Numbered from the stretch's first letter, positions 10,564 to 20,902 are shown. The stretch: 64,000 nucleotides of DNA from Isoetes taiwanensis (GCA_021234155.1 JAJEKV010000040.1:12784288-12848287); one strand, 5' to 3'. Notes: generated by a model from the sequence alone, not told the origin. Numbers and translations: made by a program.

Positions 10564-11993
10564 CAACACATTATGCTCACTATCTTTCACGATTTTATGA
10601 AGGAAAATGCGTTTCTACAAGTTTTTCAAGATGATTTCTTAGCCTACAGCATTGCAGAAGATCGTTTCTCCAAACTCAAGCTTGTCTTTCAAAAATGTGA
10701 TGAATCTGGCATTATTCTCAATCCGGAGAAGTGCATTTTTTGTGTCACCTCGGAAGTCCTTCTTCGGCACGTGGCAACAAGCAAAGCATCACCATGGATC
10801 CAACCAAGTTCAGTTGTGTCCTGCAAGCAAAGCCTCCCACAAATATCAAGGAGACAAGGTCCTTTTTGGGCAAAGTCAATCACTATGCTACCTTTATCCC
10901 TGGATTAGCTGAGAAAGCTCATCCTATCTATACACTCCCAGGGGATAAAGCAAATTGAGTTTGCAATCCCCGAGTGGAGATGGCCTTTCAATAATTAAAG
11001 CTTTTACTTACTCAGGCTCCAGTTCTTGTACCACCTCAGTGGGACAAATCCTTTCATGTTCACGTGGATGTCTCTGCATTTGCAATTGGTGCTGTCCTCT
11101 CCCAGGAATATGGATCTTATAAAGACAAGCCCATCCGTTTTGCAAGCAGAAAGCTCAACCCAGCGGAAAGGAATTATTCTGCCACTGAGCGTGAAGCTCT
11201 TGGTCTCATTTTTTGTGTTCAACGATTCCGCCATTATCTTTTGGGTAATAAAATCAAGTTCTTTGTGGACCATCAGGCTCTTCTCTACTCGATCAACAAA
11301 ACCATGCCAACGGGACGTATTGCGCACTAGGTTCTCATTCTACAAGAGTTTGCTCCTTTTGAGATCATTCACAAACCTGGGAAGTCGCATACAGTTCCAG
11401 ACTATCTCTCTGGCATTTATACGGATGATCCATCCTCCGGTGTTTTGGATACTTTTTCAGATGCTTAAATTTTCCTGGTCATGGCCACGCCTCATTGGTT
11501 CCATGATTATCAATAGTACTTATTAACAGGAGCCCTCGCACAACTACCCCCCACGCTCTCTCCCGAGTGCCAGCATCTACAACATCAACAGTTCCTTCGC
11601 GAAGCTCGTGACTATACCATGGTTGCTGGCCATTTATACGACAAGAAAAATTCTCCTGCCTGGCTATTTCTGGCCCATGCTATTCAAAGATACGCACTTG
11701 TGATGTCTGTCAACGCCTGAGTCGACCCACAGCCCATGACGCCTTACCAATCACACCCGTGGCCACCCCGCTTTCCTTTCGCAAATGGAACATGGATTTT
11801 ATTGGTCTCCTGGATCCATCTGCTACCCATACCAGGGCACGCTATATTCCTGTCTTCATGAACTACACTACTAACTGGGCCGAAGCTTGTGCCCTGCCCG
11901 ACAACACAGCAGCAAGCACGGCAAAGGTTCTATACAAGCACATCGTCACCCATTTTTGGGTGGCCCTGTGGAACTTGTTAGTGGTCGTGGAGT
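10564..11993 (+). pseudogene. G1 RT C-terminus, RNase H and integrase (broken)
   Basis: RT resumes at 10564 and carries FQDDF (10627-10640, the YxDD position) and LNPEKCIF. RNase H spans about 11005-11400: VDVSAFAIGAVLS supplies the first Asp, AEREA/TEREAL the Glu, and VDHQALLYS the second Asp block. A stop lies at 11328. Integrase begins near 11580 with HLYDKK, a CDVCQR zinc-site half (about 11697) and WNMDFIGLLDP (about 11788) holding the first Asp of the D,D-35-E core, and is cut at 11993. The wording is close to E1 and E2, so all three belong to one lineage. Frameshifts occur between 10740 and 11060. Confidence 0.88.
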
Positions 11994-13065
11994 TGTCGAG
12001 CCCTAGCTCGCGACCCGAGAGAAGTGTAGCGCTGTGAAAGAGAACACCCAAGGGAACTAGAATGAAAAATCCAACTTTATTGCATATCGTTATGGTTGGA
12101 AAAACCCCAACCGTGGTTACATATTTATAGCCCCTGCCACGTCATCGCCACATCACTGCCACATCATCACACCCCTTCAATTGTGTACACCCTTTGAATC
12201 TCATATTTGCCACCTAAGAGGATCGCCCTCATGGCACCTACTGCATCATTACTGCATCACTAGATCACCATGTCATCAAATCTGCCAACTGGACATGCCA
12301 CGTCATCAATATTCTCCTCATTTTCCATAATGCCCCTCATAAGGTTCTTTCTCCATAAGGGTTCTTGAGTTTCCCATTTGTGTAAACCAGACAGGCATGG
12401 GTAAGGTTTTAATTTTAATATACCAAAGCCCCAATTGATATTTGAAACCCTGGTATCCCTGCTTTCTGTATTTCCTTCTTCTCTCGGTTTCGTTTATAAC
12501 AGAAGGTCGATTTTTACCTCTGAGATAAAATCTTGCAGAGATGGCTTCGATGCTCCGGTTCCAGCCTGCTCCAAATTCTTCTGCACTGTTAACTTGTTGT
12601 TGCCGATCTTCAGCCATTGGCGGCCTTCAAATTCTTCAATCTGACCCTGGCCGCCCTATAGAACAATTTTTTGCATGGCCTTCATCGATTTGGCCTCAGT
12701 CCGGCCTGATATTCTGTAAACATGTGGATTTGCTGGGCTTAACTTCCCTTCAATGTTTTTCCAGTAAGAAATTGGCTGCTTCAGCAAACTCTGGCCGATT
12801 CAAGACGATTACAACCGATTCTTCTAAAAGTCTGTGATTTTCTGCTGATGCTAGGGTTCATAGACCCGATTTGCTCCAGATCTTGCTTTTCCCTACAAGT
12901 TATTCTGGAAACACATCCTTTCCTGCCTTAATCGACTCGGCCAAATTGGCCCGCCCTCAGGTCGCGCCCCTTCTGGTTCGTCCACATTTGTTGCCCTTTG
13001 TTAACATTTGTTAACAAATCTCGTTCTTTTGGTTTTCTTTTAATTTTCAATGGTTTTTCCTTCAA
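11994..13065 (-). mobile_element. Probable LTR (minus), orphan
   Basis: Read on the minus strand the segment has a possible start TGAAGG after a purine run (near 13065), a TATA box (gctataaatatg near 12130), an aataaag signal (near 12080) and the end CTCGACA at 11994. Those are LTR-like features in the right order. Its plus-strand border TGTCGAG abuts G1 integrase at 11993. I find no second copy in the window, and it does not match the 5' LTR at 20903-21552, so it is not simply the other LTR of G2. I see no matching direct repeat beyond the other end. Confidence 0.4.
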
Positions 13066-13330
13066 CTTGCCCCTTTATACATATGCTCCCCAAAGTTTCT
13101 TCATTCAACGTTTATTACTTGTAGCCCATTGTTGTCACCGGCCATAACTTCAATTCCTGGGCTTTCATCAAACACATATTCCCCTTCTGAATTCCGTGAC
13201 TTAGCCCAGTATCTTCTCCCAAATTTTTCCTTATCATTGCTCTCTTGCATCCCTTGCAATCTTATTTCTCCTCTTCTTTTTTAATTTTCTTCTGACCTTG
13301 CCATAAGGCTGTTCTTCCATGGTTATCTCT
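13066..13330 (-). pseudogene. Short basic ORF remnant beside G2 RNase H
   Basis: The minus strand encodes MEVEITMEEQPYGKVRRKLKKK and then, after a stop, KFGRRYWAKSRNSEGEYVFDESPG. The first part is very basic. The composition looks coding, but I do not recognise a family. Its place between a broken RNase H and an LTR-like segment suggests the 3' end of a gypsy pol whose integrase was deleted. The repeated ccatggaag at 13312 and 13332 may mark the deletion join. Confidence 0.35.
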
Positions 13331-13339
13331 ACTTCCATG

Positions 13340-15065
13340 GTTCTTCCAAAAGTTTTTTCCCTTTAATTCTTCCCGTAAGATAATGTCTCCACTTCTTGAG
13401 TGCATGAACTAAGGCAATTAATTTCTTCTCATAGGTACTATACTTTTGCTCCAAAGGTTTGAGCATTCGGCTGACATAAGCTAATGGATGTCCATCTTGC
13501 ATAAGTACTGCACCAATAGCATTTCCACTGGCGTCGGAACAGACTGTAAAAGGCTTATTCCAGTCAGGCAGCACTAATACCGGTTCAGTTGCCATGCTCT
13601 CTTTCAGAATTCGGAAAGCTTCCTCAGCTTCCGGATTCCACACAAAGGGTGTATCTTTCTTTAAATACCCCTAAGAGGAAGGGTCACTTTTGCAAAATCC
13701 TTCACAAATTTTCGATAGTAACTGCATAACTGTACAAAAGAACGTAAATCTTTGAGGTTTTCAGGCCGAGGCCTGTCAATGATAACCCTAATCTTTTCGG
13801 GATCCATCCGTATGCCTTCTTTGGATATAATATGGCCCAAGTATCGGACTTCTTGCATGAAGAACCTGCTTTTGGACTCATTAACAAACAACTTATTTTG
13901 CCTCAGAAGATCAAAAACCTGTTGAAGGTGTTGTTTGTGCTCCTCAATAGTTACTATATATAAGTATATCATCAAAGAAGACTACGACACTTTTCCCTAG
14001 TACAGGTGCTAGAACTCTCCCCATGAGACGGCAGAAGGTTGCCGGAGCATTGGTCAGACCAAAAGGCATTACGCGAAACTCATAATGTCCAAAAGTTGTT
14101 CTGAACGCTGTCTTGCCAATGTCCTCTTCCTTAATTCGGATTTGGTGATATCCTGATTTCAAATCAATTTTGCTAAATATGCAAGCACCTCGTAATTCAT
14201 CAAATAGATCGTCCGCTCTGGGCACTGGAAATTTGTCCTTAATAGTCAGCTTATTGAGAGCTCTATAATCCACGCACATTCTATATCCCTTATCTTTCTT
14301 TTTGATTAGGATAACTGGTTCGCCAAAAGATGAACAGCTTGGCCGTATTAGCTGTCGATCTAACATCTCTGTTATCTGTTTCTCAAGCTCTAATTTTTTG
14401 AAATGACTGACTCGATAAGGTGCCCTGTTTGGAGGTTTGGCGTTTTCTTGCAACTGTATTGCATAGTCTTCAGGACGATGAGGAGGTAAATCTAAAGTTT
14501 TCTCATCCTTGAAGAGATCGTCAAATTGTCTAAGAAAGCTGTACAACTCGGGAGGCACCTGTGATGGTGGATCGGAGTTTCTCAAGTAAATAAAGTACGA
14601 CTCAGCTTCACTCTGTATTAACTTCTTAGCTTCAGAGTATGTCAGTAGGGGTTCAGCTTGAGATGTAAAATCTGTACACAGCTTCAAAGGTTGCCCTTCA
14701 ACAGATATAGTTACTGTCTTTTCCCTGTATTTAGGTCGGGCATCAAACTGTTCTCGCCATCCAATTCCTAATATCACATCCATAGATCCTAGAGGGGCCA
14801 TAATCAAAACTCTTTCTTCTGTCCTAGGACATTTCAAACCTTGCACAACTATGATTTTCGTTTGCAAATCACAAATAGGTAATCCCAATTTATCCACCAA
14901 GTCCTGCGAGATAAAATCATGTGTCGAACCATCGTCAAGTAGAACAGTCACATCCTGACCTTTTACTGAACCTTTCATTTTAAACAACCATATTTCTAGA
15001 GGTCCTGTATCATTTCCCGACAAATTCTTTAGGTATAAGTCGTATTTAATTAAAGTGGGACTCAT
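13340..15065 (-). pseudogene. Gypsy G2 protease, reverse transcriptase and RNase H (broken)
   Basis: From 15065 downward the 373-codon frame holds a protease, [20 protein letters not shown] (about 14885-14945), then RT with [15 protein letters not shown] (about 14240), [14 protein letters not shown] (about 14140), [12 protein letters not shown] (about 14050) and [11 protein letters not shown] (about 13965). The wording is typical of plant chromoviruses. A small indel at about 13960 shifts into the frame with the RT thumb (YLGHIISKEGI, SYYRKFVKDFA), and another near 13660 shifts into RNase H (CSDASGNAIGAVLMQ, STYEKKLIALVHALKKWRHYL). Coding stops at about 13365, so the second half of RNase H and all of integrase are missing. 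Gag lies 4 kb upstream at 19037-20863. Confidence 0.9.
15037..15061 (+). repeat. 25-bp inverted repeat, left copy
   Basis: These 25 bases lie in the start of the G2 pol frame (the TLIKYDL codons) and recur exactly, in inverted orientation, at 19012-19036 at the end of gag. The two copies bracket the interrupting segment. Either the interrupting DNA brought a copied filler, or the segment's edge was inverted. Confidence 0.85.
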
Positions 15066-15691
15066 TCCATTCCCATTTTTTTTCGGAACCCTGTTAATTT
15101 ACATGAAAAAGAGCACCCCGACCCGAAAACTATCCTTAATTCGATTTTTTGTCTAGAACTCTGCATCGAAGCTTTCCTCCAGTTTTCCCTGATTAGCGAG
15201 TCGAGAACAAGAACAATGCAACTGAAACAAAGGAAATTCATTAAAGATTGAAATCAAAGTTCTAGATTGAAACCAAAGTTTACAATGGTTGAAGATACCA
15301 TGATGGTCGGGCTGACACAAATATTACATCATCTTCGCACACAGACCACCTACTGGGAACAACATACAGAGCAAGGTCTGAGGCGTTCCAAGCCACAAGA
15401 GCAACTTGAAGAGAATAGAAATCTGAACACGCTTAGCGACATGGCTCCCGATCATGTCCTTTTCGCTCGCGATTTGTCTTGGGAAAGGCAAAATCAAGTT
15501 AGTGCAAGTGATGCTCTGACAATACAAATAAGAAAACAACCGGTTCTAAGGGCCATTTCAGAAGAATGTAGGTATGAGGCCTTTCCTCGGCTGAAGTCGA
15601 GAAAAGCCCCTCCGATGTAGCTTAGAGCCCAAAAACAAAAACAAGGAAAAAAAAATTCCTTCTTTTTTCTAAGTAGCAATGGTTTTTTTTT
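15066..15691. other. Start of the segment interrupting G2; no gene
   Basis: There is no coding motif. A half-palindrome (gcgagtcgagaa near 15195) resembles the arms of the palindrome array that follows. T-rich and A-rich homopolymers occur at about 15640-15690. The origin is unknown; it could be an untranslated leader or LTR of the interrupting element. Confidence 0.3.
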
Positions 15692-16314
15692 GAGGGTCGC
15701 TCGACTTCATGAGTCGAGAAAGACCCTCAAGGCCTCTCTAATGGCCTTTCTCGACTCGCGAGTCGAGAAACGTAGCTCAGAGTAAAATTTTTTTTTTTTT
15801 TTTTTTAACTAGGAAAAAAAAGTTTTTTTCAAGAAATTTTTTAGGGCCTTTCTCGACTTCGTGGGTCGAGAAAAGCATCGAGAGTAAAAAACGCAGTTTT
15901 GGGGGTTGAGAAAGGAAGCTCGAAGTGAAAAACGAGTTTCGAGGTCGAGAAACGAGATCCGAGGACCTTTCTCGACTCGCGAGTCGAGAAAGGCAGCTCA
16001 AAGGAAAAACGCAGGTTTTAAGGGTTAGAAGGCCTTTCTCGACTCGCGAGTCGAGAAAGGCAGCTCAAAGCGAAAAACGCAGGTTTTAGGGGTTAGAAGG
16101 CCTTTCGACTCGCTGAGTCGAGAAAGGCAACCAAAGTTTAAAAACGGGTTAGAAGGCCTTTTTCGACTCGCGAAGTCGAGAAAGGCAAACTCAAAGTTTA
16201 AAAAACGCAGTTTTAGGGGTCAAAGACCTTTTCGACTCGCGAAGTCGAGAAAGGCAGCTCAAAGTTTAAAAAACACAGGTTTGAGGGTCTTTCTCAACTC
16301 GCGAGTCGAGAAAG
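15692..16314. repeat. Tandem array of about nine hairpin palindromes
   Basis: About nine palindromes share the core TCGACTCGCGAGTCGA. Perfect ones lie at 15747-15770 (24 nt), 15966-15993 (28 nt) and 16032-16061 (30 nt). Imperfect ones lie at about 15692-15729, 15848-15875, 16100-16128, 16156-16186, 16227-16254 and 16289-16314. From the fourth on, centres are 57-69 bases apart, separated by a conserved spacer that reads roughly gcagctcaaag-gaaaaacgcaggttttaggggttagaag. Each could form a GC-rich cruciform or RNA hairpin. Arm mismatches are sometimes compensated and sometimes not. Confidence 0.93.
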
Positions 16315-16319
16315 GCAGT

Positions 16320-16480
16320 TCTAAGGCCCTTCAAAGTAAAAAATATAGGTCTGAGTGGAAAACATAGTTCTAAGGCCCTTCAAAATAAAAAAACGCAGGT
16401 CTAAGGCCCTTCAAGATGAAAAACACAAGTCTAAGGCCATTTGGAGTGAAAAACACAACAAGTCCGAGAAGGTCGAAAAT
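16320..16480. repeat. Degenerate continuation of the palindrome spacer
   Basis: Four units begin ctaaggcc (about 16321, 16371, 16401 and 16431), each followed by an A-rich stretch like the spacer of the palindrome array (aaaaacgcaggt). They have lost the inverted arm, so they look like the decayed end of the same tandem array. Confidence 0.55.
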
Positions 16481-16836
16481 GAATAACCTTCAAACATCAT
16501 ATCATATTACTATACCTTTGTTCACATGTGATCAAACATACAACAAATGTGGCTAACCTACTTGCCTACTTGTCTCCCTTTTTTAATATGTCAATGTTTA
16601 TCTATAGCTTTATTCAAAGATAGCTTTCTTAAATGAAACAAAGATATACTATGTATTTTCTAATAAGACAATATCCTATACTATGTATTTTTCAATAAAC
16701 ACAATATCCTATGTATTTTCTATGAAAAAATACCCTCCCCATAAATTTCCTATGTATTTTCCAGTAATGCCTAATGCACATGTAAATAGCAACATATGCA
16801 TGCACCTATAATACACATTATAACTTAAAAATAATT
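16481..16836. repeat. AT-rich stretch with repeated tatgtattttc motif
   Basis: The motif ctatgtattttc with an acaatatcct tail occurs four times between 16650 and 16765 at irregular spacing. There is no coding potential. Confidence 0.5.
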
Positions 16837-16914
16837 TACCCTTATAACTAATAATAATGCACCATATAAATATACTTACCCTTATAACTAATAATAATGC
16901 ACCATATAAATATT
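16837..16914. repeat. 39-bp tandem duplication
   Basis: A unit starting ttacccttataactaata and ending catataaatat is present twice in direct succession with almost no difference. Confidence 0.85.
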
Positions 16915-18640
16915 ATGCCCACGTGACTTATTTTCAAGACTCACTTTACTCTACTCTACGGGACTTATTTTCAAGACTCTTATACCCCGCCTTTTTTTCC
17001 CCCCAATATTTGAATTTTGAAATTTGGTACACACCTTTGTGCCGCAGATGCTTTTGTACCACCGGCAGATCTGCAACCAAGAATTCGTCTGAGAATCCAT
17101 CGGAAGGAGAACGACAGAGCTGTAAGGATTTCTTCAATATCTCACCGATTTTTCTCAACAATACTGGTAAGGATTTCGTCAATATCTCACCGATTTCAGA
17201 TAGAAGCCACAGGGCATAAAATATTCAAAGAACAATGAAGGATCCGGCTGAAAAAGCAGGGGACTCTGCATAATGTAAAAGGGCATAAAGGAAGAAGAAC
17301 AACGAAAGAACTAGTCGCAGCTCTCCTTTGCCTTGTGGACTACAGAATGCTTTTTGATTTTCGTCTTCTTTACTCTGCAGCAGAGCCGGAACTCGGATCG
17401 GCCTTTTGGGACTCTCAATTCGGCTCCCCTGTTCCTCCGGGCATAGACCCTATCGGCTGCATAGACATTGGCTATATTTATATTTTCGCATGACTGCGCC
17501 AAGAATCGACCATGGCTGCAAAGAATCGGCCCCAAGCAAAGAGCAAGTATTGCTCCTCCAAGCAAAGAATCGGCCAAGCAGTATTGCTCCTCCAAGCAAA
17601 GAATCGACCAAGCAAAGAATTCGGCTCCCCTGTTCCTCTGCAGGCCCTGCGATGTTGCGGTGAAGATCGGCTATGGAAATGAAGGTCGGCTATGGGTATG
17701 GGGCGCCCTCTTAGTAGTTGCTCGTTTGCTTTGCTAATCATTGCCTTTGCTTTGCAGATCTTCAAGCCCTGAAAAAACAGAGCCAATTTGAAGATCTTCA
17801 AGCCCTCAAAAAACAGAGCCCGACCAGAAGATCCAACTCCGGCTGTGAGGCTGTTTCGTCACCAAATGTGTTCCATTGCCAAGCATCTGTTCGCCAAGCC
17901 AAGCCAGGCCATCTTTTGCCATGCTTCGCTCTTTTCGCCATGCTTCTGCTCTGTTTGGCAAGCATTGAACAAGCCAAGCCAAGTCCTCTGTGCTTGGCAT
18001 TCTTTGCTTGGAAAAAACAGAGCATTCTTTGCTCTGATTGGAAAAAACAGATCATTCTTTGCTCGGCAAAAAGAGAGTTCGGGAACTCAGCATTCTTTGC
18101 TCGGCAAGCATCGAACAAGCGAAACCAAACCCTGTTCTCCAATTTCTGCTCGAAATCCTGCTTCAAAAGCGCAGGACAACGGCAAACTGCAGATTCAAGG
18201 TTCTTTTCATCTAAGCCAAGCTCAAGAAACATGGAAACTCTTCTGCTCCTTAACAACTGTTCCCGAAGCTCCTTTCCCCAAAGTATTTTGTGGGCTAAAT
18301 CCGTTTGTCGCCTCCTTCAGCAACCCCGGCATCACTGGTAAAATCCCTGCCTCCTCTGGGATAAACTCCACTGGGAGTCCGCTGGGACGTTATAATGCAT
18401 AAAGGGGTTTCGGAAGAAGAGTCGAGGTTCAATCAGCTTCATTTCTGGAGCGCTTTATGATTGGAAAGGGCCTAGGTGACTCTCCTCACAGGTGAGCCCA
18501 TATGCTGAGCACATTCTCGCCACGCGGGGCGAGAAAGAAAGAAATTATTTAATTAATGATGTTTATTTGTATTTATTAAATCATTTAATGTATTTTAATT
18601 GTATTATTATTTATTATATTATATTTTTTTATTTTATTAT
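16915..18640. repeat. Region of short imperfect tandem duplications; no gene
   Basis: Several local duplications are visible: aaggatttcntcaatatctcaccgat (17128 and 17169), a ~35-bp unit with tattgctcctccaagcaaag (17544-17615), a 36-bp unit with gatcttcaagccct (17757-17822), and cattctttgctcggcaa-type units (about 18015-18115). Long plus-strand open frames (17718-18341 and 17788-18402) cover this DNA in two overlapping frames but consist of these repeats and carry no domain, so I do not call a gene. It may be the LTR or leader of an unknown element. Confidence 0.45.
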
Positions 18641-18642
18641 TT

Positions 18643-18960
18643 ACAAGCCTTCTCTCCTCCTTTTCCCCTCCCCTTGCCATCTCCTCTTTGCCCTCTCCTC
18701 TTCGACCCATTTGCCATCTCATTTGCCATCTTCATCCCATTTGCCATCTCCCTCCCCCTTTGCCCATCCTCCTTATCACGTTTGCCCTTTGCCCTTTCCC
18801 CCCCCCTTTCCGAACTCACCTTTTGCCCCCTTCTCACCCCCTTCCGAACTCACCTCCCCTTGCACCCTCTTCTCACCTCCCTTGCCCCCTCTTCTCACCC
18901 CCATTTTTGAACTTCCTCCCCCAACTTCTCTCAACTTCTCCCCCAACTTCCCCCCTTCCC
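18643..18960 (+). repeat. 320-bp pyrimidine tract
   Basis: This is almost pure C/T on the plus strand, built from variants of ccctttgccatctcctc. On the minus strand it keeps the G2 gag frame open as a Gly/Lys/Glu-rich tail, which therefore is probably not real gag sequence. Such homopurine-homopyrimidine mirror tracts can form triplex DNA. Confidence 0.85.
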
Positions 18961-19011
18961 TAAATCGATTATGAGTCCCATTTTCAGTCCGAGTCCCAAA
19001 ATTCGAGATTT

Positions 19012-19036
19012 GTCCCACTTTAATTAAATACGACTT
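19012..19036 (-). repeat. 25-bp inverted repeat, right copy
   Basis: This is an exact inverted copy of 15037-15061. It sits where recognisable gag sequence ends on the minus strand, at the right edge of the interrupting segment. Confidence 0.85.
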
Positions 19037-20187
19037 GTATGCAATTTGCAGTCTCCCTTTTTCTTGTTCAATAGCTGCAAGCTTTCCTTTATTCCTTTCT
19101 TCCCCTTCCCTGGAAGTTTCTGGTCTTTCTTCTACATGGTGTGATTGAGCAACTTGCCTTTCCTTAGGCGGCTCTTGAAGCGTACCTTCTTTAGCGTTCT
19201 TATCTCTGTTTGTATTCTTTGGGCAGTTGGATTGGTAATGCGGACCTCCACAATTATAACACGCAGTCTTTGGCCCTTTACTCTGCTCCTGTTTGGCTTT
19301 CTGGCTATTATTAGAGCGTTTCCCATTCCTCCCGTTAAACCTGGTCTTACGCTCTTCACGGCCCCTTTTATTTTTCTTATCTCTTCTATTTTCAAAATTT
19401 TCTCGCTTCGGTCTTTTCTGTTCACGAGAGGGCGCTCCTTCCCATATAACTAGCTTACGAGTCTTGGGGTTTAGTTTTCGTTCTGCAGCTCCTGCTTTCT
19501 TAATTGCATCTTCCATGTTGACTGGTTCAATGAGATCTAACTCCGCAAATATTTCCTCTCTTAACCCATTCACAAACTTTCTTAAAAGTTCGTTTTCACC
19601 CAAGTTTCTAACTTGTGAACCCAGATGGCTAAATTTCATGTAATATTCGGACACTGTTTCTCCATCATCCCGTTTAACAAGGTCCCATTCTTTTTGCGAT
19701 ATCCTGTAATAATTTGCAGGCAAGTAATGGGCTTCGAATGCACTATGAAAAGCTGACCATGAGTTAACCTCAGGCTGCATCAATCTGCGGCCTTGCCACC
19801 AAACTTGAGCTTGTTCATATAAATAGGTGTTCATGGCTTGCAGTTTCTCTTGTTCAGTCGCGTGAACTCTCTCAAAGAACTTTTCCCAAATCCCCAGGAA
19901 ACTTATTACCTGCATTGGCTTAACAGCTACTCCGCCAGTGAAGTATGGCAGATCGACTTTTTCCAACCATTTAGGAGCCTTATCCTTTTTCGTTTGAGTA
20001 TCAGTTTCCATGGCCATCAGAGGCTCTGGATTGGCATTAACTAATGGCAGATTTTCAGGTGGTGGTGGATGAGCAGGTGGAGGATCTCTGGGTAATGGTG
20101 GTGGCTGAACGTTACTGGATAAGAAACCATAGAGTAGAGCGATCTGCTCTAGTTTGTACTGGTAATCTTCTGGGGATGTAGGCTGTG
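19037..20187 (-). pseudogene. Gypsy G2 gag, main part with CCHC knuckle
   Basis: The minus-strand frame encodes a Pro-rich segment (LPRDPPPAHPPPPENLP, near 20060), then the capsid-like region: WLEKVDLPYFTG (about 19960), VWWQGRR (about 19790), AFEAHYLPANYY (about 19720) and FVNGLREEIFAELDL (about 19550). A knuckle CYNCGGPHYQSNC lies near 19223-19261, spaced C-x2-C-x3-H-x4-C, a form known from plant chromoviruses. The tail is basic. Gag packages the element RNA into cytoplasmic particles. The frame stays open down to 18776, but sequence below 19037 belongs to the pyrimidine tract and is doubtful. Upstream the frame is interrupted by the solo LTR at 20193-20778. Confidence 0.85.
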
Positions 20188-20192
20188 GCAGC

Positions 20193-20778
20193 TGTTAGTC
20201 CTGTGCCTCCTGGTACAGGACTATTCATGCATACGACAGACCAGGTCAAGCTCAAGGATCCTCAGTCAGCCACGGGTCAGCCATCCAAGGCTCCGCAGAA
20301 GACCAAGCAGCAGACCACGCAGTCAAAGCCTTTGGCCGTCAACAAGAGGCGCCGCTCAGACAAGTGACGGCCCGTCACCGCCCGCGTCAGCGTCAGCGTG
20401 ATTCTAGGCACTTCAAGAGGCACCGCCAACATTCCTGCAAATCAGGCCTCCTTCCAGGAGTCGGCACCGAGATCAGTCAGAGTGTCTATATTGGGCCCAA
20501 GGCCATTGTACTATATATATGAGTAGAGCTAGCACATGAGTTTTTAGATGAGTTTTGAGTCTTGTCTCCTTTCAGTTTTCTCTCTATTGCGAGAGCTCAT
20601 GTATGTTCATCATTGATATCAAGGAAGCTTATCATCTTTCTCTCATTTGTTCTGTTTTCTTCTTCTTCTTCTCTTCTTGCAAATCCCGCGTGACATAGTC
20701 CCCCGGACTCTCCTGTTAGATCCACGGGTCCTCACAGAGGGCTGTCTTCCAGGAGTTCCCGAACCCAGACCCCAAACA
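20193..20778 (+). mobile_element. 586-bp solo LTR in G2 gag (E-family LTR)
   Basis: It begins TGTTAGTCC and ends CCCAAACA, flanked by the 5-bp repeat GCAGC at 20188-20192 and 20779-20783. Removing it and one GCAGC restores the gag frame without a shift. It is the best-preserved copy of the LTR family found at both ends of E1 (33204 and 43598) and at the 3' end of E2 (62503). It has a TATA-like tactatatatatga near 20510 and a cttcttcttcttct run near 20660. The short open frame at 20185-20367 inside it is not a gene. Confidence 0.94.
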
Positions 20779-20783
20779 GCAGC

Positions 20784-20863
20784 GCTATCTGAGTAGCAAT
20801 AAAATTAGCAGTTCTTAATGCCTGTTGGTACTGTTCTTCAGAAATATTGTAACGGTAGGCCAT
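20784..20863 (-). pseudogene. G2 gag N-terminus
   Basis: The ATG at 20863 (minus) starts MAYRYNISEEQYQQALRTA, followed by NFIATQIAL up to the solo LTR, after which the frame continues at 20187 with PQPTSPEDYQ. The start lies 24 bases downstream of the primer binding site, a short leader usual for gypsy elements. It is too short to stand as an ORF on its own; its continuity across the insertion supports it. Confidence 0.8.
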
Positions 20864-20886
20864 CGTCACAGATTCAAGAGCGGACC

Positions 20887-20899
20887 GGCTCTGATATCA
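20887..20899 (-). promoter_or_regulatory. Primer binding site, initiator-Met tRNA type
   Basis: On the minus strand it reads TGATATCAGAGCC, one mismatch from TGGTATCAGAGCC, the complement of the 3' end of plant initiator Met tRNA. It starts three bases after the LTR end. It is the priming site for minus-strand DNA synthesis of G2. Confidence 0.8.
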
Positions 20900-20902
20900 A
20901 AT

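Noticed and set aside
15692-16314. CRISPR array
   Set aside because: Regular palindromic repeats are present, but spacers are conserved rather than unique and the setting is plant retrotransposon DNA.
17718-18402. Two overlapping ~205-codon plus-strand ORFs
   Set aside because: Open in two frames at once because of short tandem duplications; no domain.
18492-18974. 160-codon Pro/Ser/Leu-rich plus-strand ORF
   Set aside because: It is a translation of the pyrimidine tract; two overlapping frames are equally open and no motif is present.
20185-20367. Small ORF with basic C-terminus
   Set aside because: Lies inside the E-family solo LTR; the other LTR copies do not keep the frame.
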